Notes under the pieces: generated by a model
The model's database searches: none
The model's input: the letters and a program-made list of their open reading frames with translations, nothing else
What the model was told of the DNA's origin: nothing
DNA from: Symbiodinium kawagutii
Taxonomy: Eukaryota; Sar; Dinophyceae; Suessiales; Symbiodiniaceae
Assembly (NCBI GenBank): GCA_009767595.1
Contig: VSDK01028396.1
Span: forward strand, 146,706 to 210,705
DNA length: 64,000 bases
Direction: 5' to 3'
In this document: positions 57,570 through 64,000 of the stretch, in pieces
Position numbering within the stretch: position 1 is the stretch's first letter
How the letters are laid out: every line of letters starts with the position of its first letter
Position numbers and translations under genes: made by a program

Positions 57570-58403
57570 TGGTTGATGATGCATAATCATCGATTTTGGT
57601 CAATTGATGGTTTTAGTAAAGGTTGTAAATAAACATGGTTATACAAAGGGAATGGTTAATCGTGATGATGGCATATCCGAAAAGGATTGTTGAGATATAG
57701 AATGTTTGGTTCTTAGTATTGTACAATAGGATATGATATGGCCGATAATTGTGATTTTAACAGACATCAGTCACGTAAATGGTTTATCATAACGTTTTGA
57801 TTATAATGATTGCTTACAATGATGATTGGTCCTAGTCCAACCATTAAATCATACTATGATATTGTGGTTGGTGATTTGATTTGTTCACCATATTGGCAAT
57901 ACTCACAAGAATGTACTTGTTTCAAATTGATGATCATCAATGGTGGCTGAGAGTAGTCAATGATGTCGACTGGTTGGTAATGATTAATCCTGGTTCGTCT
58001 CATGAGATGGTGGCTAAAGCTAAACACCTATGATTGCATGTAATTTCTACTAGGTGGGAATGGTGAAAAAGTGGTCCGCAGTGACTACTGATAGCCGCCA
58101 GTCCCATTTTCACACGTGATTTGTAATGATTTGAATTGGTTGACCATGGCAATCATTCAGGATTGTTGATCATGGTTACCATGTAGTGGCTGCTACCAGT
58201 CAGTATGGTGCTTAATAATAAGCACAGATTTGTCACCTGCTCGCACCAGCAATCAATCGTTTTTCAACCAGTGTGACATTGGATAGCACCAGTTTTCTGG
58301 TGAAGAAAAGTTGATCACCTCCGAACCTCTCTGACACCATGAACGACTCTTGGTATTTCTTCAAGAACTGAAAGTGTCAGCATCCTGGAGTGGCCGGACC
58401 AAG
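57570..58403 (+). other. Intron stretch, no gene seen
   Basis: GATGATTGG- and GGTTGGTGATT-rich first, then mixed sequence. No splice-framed coding island before 58404. Confidence 0.45.
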
Positions 58404-58519
58404 GCAATGCAATTCGCTGCCCGATGCGTTTAGCTATTTGCGGAATCCGCTGGTGGATTTTTGCGATGCACCTGCCCTGGATGCTGCTGAGTTGTGGGAC
58501 CGATGGGAAAACGGCCGAG
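58404..58519 (+). CDS. TBC gene exon, end of the domain
   Basis: The acceptor is CCGGACCAAG and the donor GTGTGA. It reads NSLPDAFSYLRNPLVDFCDA and PALDAAELWDRWENGR, similar to the helix-loop ending in a D/L-rich stretch that closes TBC domains. A minus-strand frame (58315-58587) is also open. Phase to 59976 fits. Confidence 0.6.
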
Positions 58520-59362
58520 GTGTGATAAGTGGTGCCCATGGATTGACCCTGACCCTGGCCAACATGGATAGTGACGAGGGCGGGCACCTTGGCAATGATG
58601 TATCTATGTGTATGAGCTGGTGATTATTCAGAGCTTACTATCTTGCAAGCTGGTTGTTTTATTGAATATGTGCAGCGGATAATATTCACTTTCATGATTG
58701 GTGTCTTTGCAGGTTCAAATGTATTCACTATTTTGTAATATTTGCTCTATTGTTACTGGCCTGGAATGTTCGAACGTTTTTTATTTGACTTTTCTACGAA
58801 CAAACTGCTACAACGTATCGTTGCAGCTGTGATAAAGCCTACCAAAAATACTTTAAAAAATGGATATGGTCGTAGGTAAGTATCAAGCAACCCAAAATGG
58901 TCACGTGAACATCCCGACGGCCAGACTACTTTGATCATGGGATGTGAACAGCCAGGGTTGCAGGGTTGCAGTGCCTGCAGCCAGTAATTATTCAACCACC
59001 GGTCACGAGTGCGATGCAAAGCGTTGCAACTGCTGGTGTTTGACACGAATCTCTCGGGAGATCGGGAAACACCGACGATTCCTGGTATAATTGGGTTGTG
59101 TTGATGATAAATGGTATGAAAATGTCTGATATCATAATGATAGATTGGCGTGATAGATATGATATGATAGATATGATAGGCATGATTTGGTATGGATTCT
59201 TCTCATGATTCTTGTATCCAAGAACCGGCAACTCTGATGTTCTTGTCTCATTAAAACCAGTAAATTGCATGGGTTTCACCAGCTACAAATGGATGATTTC
59301 CATCGTGAGCATTTACTGGAGAGGTATAACAGGGACTCAGAGGTGAAACTGGCCAGAATCAT

Positions 59363-59464
59363 GTGGGCGTTTCTCAACATAGGGGACTTCAAAAATAGTT
59401 GGTTTATTACTACAACCGATAAATATTGGATGATTTGGGGTACCTCTATTTTGAGAAATCACCA
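59363..59464. mobile_element. Family B MITE-like element, inverted orientation
   Basis: GTGGGCGTTTCTCAACATAG at the left and GGTACCTCTATTTTGAGAAA at the right. Confidence 0.8.
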
Positions 59465-59820
59465 TGTCTCAATACTTGAGCTACGTTGCCCTTCAAGCTC
59501 TCTCTGGGGCCAGGATTTTGGGGGCGATGTTGCATTTGGTTGGTCTTGATCCCAAATTGCCAACCGTTGACTATGAAAAGCATCATCGAACAATGCCAAG
59601 CATCATGTAATTAATGCTAATCAAGCACCATCAGAGCATCTTGAAGCAATATTTTCCAATAGAAACAAACATTATTCTACTTGGTTGGCATAGCATCCTA
59701 CACTTTCACGTCTTTCACAATCACCTATCAAAAACCAGCAGTCCTCATGGCACCCTGATACTACAGCCAAGTATGGTGGACATTCACCAGGATTTGCCAC
59801 CCATAGAATCACCCATTGAC

Positions 59821-59973
59821 TTGTACAAGGTGGGCCCCCCTACTTATAACATGGTTTACGAGGCCATTTAAGTATATATATATATATCATGTTATATCTA
59901 CCATAAGTGGTAGTTACCCTAGTGAACGAACCCAACGGCTCGGGCCGCTGGTGAACGGGGCCCGGTCCCTTGT
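59821..59973. mobile_element. Family C element abutting the acceptor at 59974-59975
   Basis: TTGTACAAGGTGGGCCCCCC at the left and GGGGCCCGGTCCCTTGTA at the right, sharing the interior (GTTATATCTACCATAAGTGG) with the copy at 61805 but with an AT tract added. The right end runs straight into AG|exon. Confidence 0.82.
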
Positions 59974-59975
59974 AG

Positions 59976-60112
59976 GTCAATCTCCACCATCCCTGGGCTT
60001 TAGGCCTGGCCAACCCCGCGCTGGGCTCCAGGAGTTGATGTTCGCCAGTTGGCTGAACGATTTGTCCAACCGCTTACGCTCTCTGCGCGCGGAGCAGCTC
60101 CGGGCCGTGCAG
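59976..60112 (+). CDS. TBC gene exon, C-terminal helical region
   Basis: The acceptor is CCCTTGTAG at the end of a family C element; the donor is GC (CAG|GCCGGG). 45 codons with a Pro/Gly-rich start (QSPPSLGFRPGQPRAGLQEL) and a helix (NDLSNRLRSLRAEQLRAVQ), probably coiled coil. An alternative acceptor at 60031 would remove the first part but break phase. Confidence 0.62.
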
Positions 60113-60469
60113 GCCGGGGGGTGTGGGTTCGACGCGAAATGCCTGGGAAAGGGAGTGGAAAGGGGGAGTGGAAAATGGGAAGTTTTTGGAAGTTGCCGAG
60201 CAGTGGAGGTGGCTTTCAGCCTCTGTGAACGTGGCAATCCCTTAGAAATCTTACAAGTTGCCGAGCAGAATGAGGAAAAACGCTCAGATTGGAATCGCCG
60301 TGGCCACTTGGGATCACTTTAGACTCTTCAAATGTTAGCCTTGGTGATTCTAAGATCATGTTAACCATTCAAATGTGGTGATTCCAATCTATCGTGGTAG
60401 CCATGGTCAGCCTTGGTGTCCAAGCTTGGGGAGCTGGCTGGGAGAATACCCGTGATTGGTGATTGTAGA

Positions 60470-60570
60470 TGGGGATTTCTCAAAATAGGGGACCCCTCAA
60501 GTCATCCATTATCGACCATTTCTAGTACTAAACCATTTTTGGGGGGTTCGCTATTTTAAGAACCCCCCAA
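60470..60570. mobile_element. Family B MITE-like element
   Basis: TGGGGATTTCTCAAAATAGG with GGACCCCTCAAGTCATCCA at the left and GGGGGGTTCGCTATTTTAAG with AACCCCCC at the right. Confidence 0.85.
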
Positions 60571-60605
60571 TTGAGGGTGCTTGAAAGCCTTGGTTTGCCT
60601 TCTAG

Positions 60606-60653
60606 GCTGAAGATGGAGAGCCACAGCGGAGAAAGATCTTACCTTCGACGCTT
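60606..60653 (+). CDS. Small exon following the TBC C-terminal helix
   Basis: The acceptor is TGCCTTCTAG and the donor GTAACC; 16 codons AEDGEPQRRKILPSTL in phase 0 on both sides. It continues the charged helix of the previous exon. Short, so chance cannot be ruled out. Confidence 0.45.
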
Positions 60654-61804
60654 GTAACCCATGGCTGGTGCTTGGGCCGGGCTGTTGTCATTGGTCTGTC
60701 TTGATGGCGGTTGATATCTACGGTTTGTTACGCTTTGGAATGCTTAAGCGTGCGAAATCCTCGTCAAGTATTGTTTACAGCACTCATTGACTTGATCATG
60801 TCTGATGATCAAGACTAAGAACGGTTGGTGATTGAGTCATTGGTTCAAATTCATGGTTCACCACAGCCGTGATTGGGCCGCGCTGGAAGTTGTTTTTGGG
60901 CCTGTTCCTGCGCACAATTTAGACACTGGAGAATTGGACGACTCATGATGTTTTAGAGTGGTTTTATAATGGCTTTAAGGCTTTATATTTTTTGAAAGGT
61001 TTTAATACAGGTTCTATTCCATAATAGTTGATGACAGGAGGTAATTAGTAAGAAACCATCAATTCTATGAACCATTGATACCAATGCGAACCAAAATCTT
61101 CCAGTTGATGTTTACCCCATTTATGGTAATATTAGTAAACCATCATGTTTTTCCATTTTGGCTCCAACATCAAAATGGTGCAATTGACTTTCCAGGATCA
61201 GATTGTGACTTGCGTGCCCTTTCATTAGAACCTGTGTGCTTAAAGCAATGCTATGTAGGCTTGATGTCGTTGAAACCTCGCTGTAAACCCACACGTTTTA
61301 CACCTCTCAAGGAATCAATGTGGCCAAGAGAATGAAGAAGCTGCCGGAGTAGTTGGAGATTAAAGGTATTTTTTGTCATTGCGACATGCTAAGGCGTCAA
61401 GGCTCATGGCATTAAAATTTGTACCCCAGATGGTTATGAAAAAGTCATAATGAGTTTGAATTAATATCTTCCCACATGTATGTCTACTCATATCTAGGCA
61501 CCGGCGCATTCTCCATACACAATAGACTTCCATACACGACGCACATGCACGCACACACACATATATGCCTAGATACTCCGTGTATGGTATAGTTGCTTAC
61601 ATTTGGGTCATCTTCATGGGTAAATGTTGCATTGGTTAATATTAATTATACATCATGCATGGAGTATTTTGGTGCGTGACCAGCCATCAACCAATGACTG
61701 AACCATTGCTCAGTAAGCAATTAACCGTTAGTAATGATATTGGACATTATCACATCAAATGATATGTTTTGGCTAGTGACCAGCTATTGCTTAGTACTCA
61801 TCAT
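60654..61804 (+). other. Intronic or intergenic stretch
   Basis: No splice-framed island. An open frame at 61075-61335 starts in AT-rich sequence. It contains CCATTTTGGCTC at 61153-61164, identical to part of the dinoflagellate spliced leader (see findings). Confidence 0.45.
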
Positions 61805-61934
61805 TACAAGGTGGGCCCCCCAGTAATAACTTGGTTTATGAGGCCATTTAAGTATAGTTATATCTACCATAAGTGGTAGTTACCCTAGTTATAACCCAAC
61901 GGCTAGGGTCGCTGGTGAACGGGCCCCACCTTGT
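61805..61934. mobile_element. Family C MITE-like element
   Basis: TACAAGGTGGGCCCCCCAGT at the left and GGGCCCCACCTTGTA at the right; interior CATAAGTGGTAGTTACCCTA is shared with the copies at 59821, 8024 and 7458. Confidence 0.9.
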
Positions 61935-62223
61935 ACTTATCATTAGTATATAATCAGTTAACAGTTATCCACTTGGATATGGACACGTACAAGTGCCAAG
62001 ATAGGAATTCGCTGGGAGATTTGACCCATCGCTTGCGGATGCTTGTTCATAGGCAACCGTGGCCGGCGAAGGCCCCAGAATGATCAATGCTGACCCCTAG
62101 CATTGCTGGTGTCTAGTCTATACCCTTGCAGTATCTTCCACTTACCTAAAAATGCGTCAACATCCCTATGCCAGGGTTCCCTGGTTAATTACAGGTAATT
62201 GGTTAGGGCATGGTTCATCATGA

Positions 62224-62637
62224 TCATATCCAACTCACCATCCGTCGTGAATCCTTGGCATGTCGGTGAAACCGCTGAGGTTTAGCTGGTCCGACTTTGA
62301 ATGGACCAGTGTGTGACCCGGCACGGTGCTGGTTGGAGATTCTCAACCTGGATCCTGTGCGGGTTAACCACATCGAGCTCAAGTCGGTACACCCTCCGGA
62401 ACATGCAGATTTTGAGATGTCTTTGGGACTGCTCATACGAGCCATGATCAACAGAGGATCTGGTGCGTGCTTCACACATCGCAATTCTCCGGTAAACTGT
62501 CCTGGAAGTTGAAAATCGACATTTTGAAGAGGTAAATCATCTATAAATGGTGGATTTTCAAGTTCCAGGCTGATTTGCCAGAGAGTAATGAACAATGATA
62601 TTGGGGGCAGGCAGCTGATCCTAGGATCAGGGGGCAA
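62224..62637. other. Coding-like island, strand unresolved
   Basis: A minus frame of 137 codons (62224-62637) and a + frame (62297-62512; NLDPVRVNHIELKSVHPPEH) are both open with coding-like composition. The + reading would suit another exon on the same strand as the TBC gene; the minus reading could be a retroelement scrap. No domain is recognised. Confidence 0.3.
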
Positions 62638-63360
62638 CCCAGATTCTATCAGTAGCCTTGCTCATTGATTCATTCATCAGAAGGATCAGTGAGCCCCAAT
62701 CATGACTTTTTGGATGATGAATTCTTGAATCATAGTTGCTATCGCAACCTATTGTTGCTGACTAGCCCCTATTGTTTATCATCATAATCATAATGAAAAA
62801 ATGGAGCGGGTGTAGCCGCTATAGTCCCAAGCAGAAGTCATCCAAGGGGAAAGTACAACCACACTTATTGGTGCGCACACATATGATGTTAATCTGGGAA
62901 AATGAGACAGCCAAAGGATGCATCAGGTTTTGCTGTTGGTGATGCATAGCAAAGATTTCGTGGTGTAGCGATGTGCACTTGATTTCGGCACAGCCCAAAT
63001 CGTGCGCTTCAGCATGCTGATTGTCCAAGAACTAACTCACTCTAAGTTTGTCCATAGACGGTGGTACCTACCAACTATCCAATGATAGCCATTTTTAGTA
63101 GGGATATCCAAATATAATAGCCATTATTATATAGAAGGGAAATCAGCAATTTTGGGGCTATATACACCATTTTTGGACAAAACCACTGACTGAAAAAGTT
63201 GAGTGACTCCCAAGACGCAAAGGCTACCGATCAATCGTGGATTTCCTACAAAGATGGCTCGGTGGATAGCCCAAGAAATGATGGTGATTGCCAATCATCG
63301 GGGCAAATGGTATTTGATACATCAGGGTTACTAATGTGGTTATGCAGGGGCTATGGTTGC

Positions 63361-63740
63361 GTTGGTGTTTCTCAAAATAGGGGTACCCCCAAACAGTACT
63401 TGTGTAACAACTATTATTGGTGATTTTCCTCCATTACTAACCATTATATTCCCCTTTGAAATAACACACCAACCAGAACTTTGGGAGTCTATGAACCATT
63501 ATATTCCCCTTTGAACGAATAAATTCACCATAACTTTGGGGGTTGATGAACCATTATATTCCCCTTTGAACTAATAGATTAACCAAAACTTTGGGGGTTT
63601 GTGAACCATTATCTTCCCCTGGAAAGAATAAACCAACCAAAACCTCGGGTGTTCATGAACTCATGAACCATTCTATTCCACTTTGAAAGAACAAACCAAG
63701 AAGAGAACTGTCGGGGTTCCCAATCTTAAGAAACATTTAC
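63361..63740. mobile_element. Family B element expanded by an internal tandem repeat
   Basis: It starts GGTGTTTCTCAAAATAGGGG with TACCCCCAAA and ends CGGGGTTCCCAATCTTAAGA, a worn B right end. Between them are five diverged copies of a 54-61-bp unit (GAACCATTATATTCCCCTTT, then AAACCAACC...AACTTTGGGGG) where ordinary copies have one. Confidence 0.7.
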
Positions 63741-63910
63741 GCTTATCTTAAGATTTCCTTAAGATTATTGGAAACTAATTATAGTAATAACTACGTAAAT
63801 AGTAGGGATCCTTAAGAAGCTTATCCAACCCTGTTATTTCCTATAAACCCGTTTACGGGATCCGATCCCATCCCTCATCACATGCCCCAAACGCCGCCGA
63901 CGCGAGCCAG

Positions 63911-64000
63911 GCTTTCGGTCAGTTCTTGGCTCAGCCCCAAATCCGATGCTTGGCGTTGCAACTGAGGAGCGACGACTGCACTGCTGGAGGACCAAACACG
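63911..64000 (+). CDS. Exon cut by the window edge, perhaps leucine-rich
   Basis: After ACGCGAGCCAG the frame is open for 30 codons to the end of the window: AFGQFLAQPQIRCLALQLRS and DDCTAGGPNT. The IRCLALQL spacing faintly resembles a leucine-rich repeat strand, but one unit is too little to call. It may belong to the same gene as the upstream exons or to the next one. Confidence 0.4.

Larger units (their letters stand above)
45147..60653 (+). other. Span of a TBC (Rab-GAP) gene, at least 12 exons
   Basis: Twelve exons listed separately keep codon phase through eleven introns and together spell much of a Tre-2/Bub2/Cdc16 domain in the right order: Gln-finger GYCQ, AFWTLCSLLEDILPE, DYFSQRMTGLRADLRVL, DLSPITVNWFLC, LFLNTLPTDWSHRVLDS, then VLHEGSGVLFRMALGIL. 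TBC proteins stimulate GTP hydrolysis by Rab GTPases on membranes. The assembly uses GT, GC and GA donors. The N- and C-terminal ends of the gene are not defined. Introns of 0.5-2 kb hold MITE copies of families A-D. Confidence 0.8.

Noticed and set aside
58315-58587. Minus-strand gene at 58.3-58.6 kb
   Set aside because: The + frame fits the TBC domain end and joins its neighbours in phase; the minus frame is an open shadow.

Overview
The window looks like nuclear DNA of a dinoflagellate, probably of the Suessiales/Symbiodiniaceae type. This is inferred from four things. Short GC-rich coding islands sit in long, AT-richer, repeat-packed introns. Several introns use GC or GA donors with AG acceptors, as reported for Symbiodiniaceae. 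Retroelements carry RT, zinc-knuckle and RNase H parts. No bacterial gene organisation is present. No rRNA, tRNA or CRISPR array was recognised. Exons were found by eye from splice signals, open frames and codon phase; none is backed by a transcript. Host genes: every well-supported host exon is on the + strand. Exons at about 0.3-11.4 kb (the first resembles the last helix of a PH domain), 16.3 kb and 22.4-26 kb form phase-compatible chains of unknown function. From 45.1 to 60.7 kb twelve exons form a phase-compatible chain encoding most of a TBC (Rab-GAP) domain, including GYCQ, WFLC...NTLP and a VLFR-type helix, spliced partly with GC and GA donors. PH followed by TBC would fit one very long TBC1D2-like gene, but this is unproven. 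A last partial exon starts at 63.9 kb. Mobile DNA: four families of short terminal-inverted-repeat elements (called A, B, C and D here) litter the introns. At 28.3-41.7 kb one family A element is split by two non-LTR retrotransposon copies, each with its own target-site duplication. The second copy is itself split by an 8.5-kb insert. That insert has imperfect CTG...CAG ends, a 6-bp ATGCAT duplication, a long hAT-type transposase ORF, diverged tandem repeats with small palindromes, a possible ubiquitin-like ORF, a divergent histone H3/CENP-A-like ORF and a Lys/Glu/Pro-rich basic ORF. A separate 1.5-kb TIR element at 16.8-18.4 kb is filled with a 55-bp minisatellite, and a decayed retroelement lies at 14.65-15.78 kb on the minus strand. 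Large-scale structure: many exons are preceded by CA-rich AACCATCA-type sequence and followed by its complement, TGGTTGATGG. The two ends of an intron could therefore pair. The most unusual content is the nested insertion with its H3-like cargo, and this intron-end complementarity.
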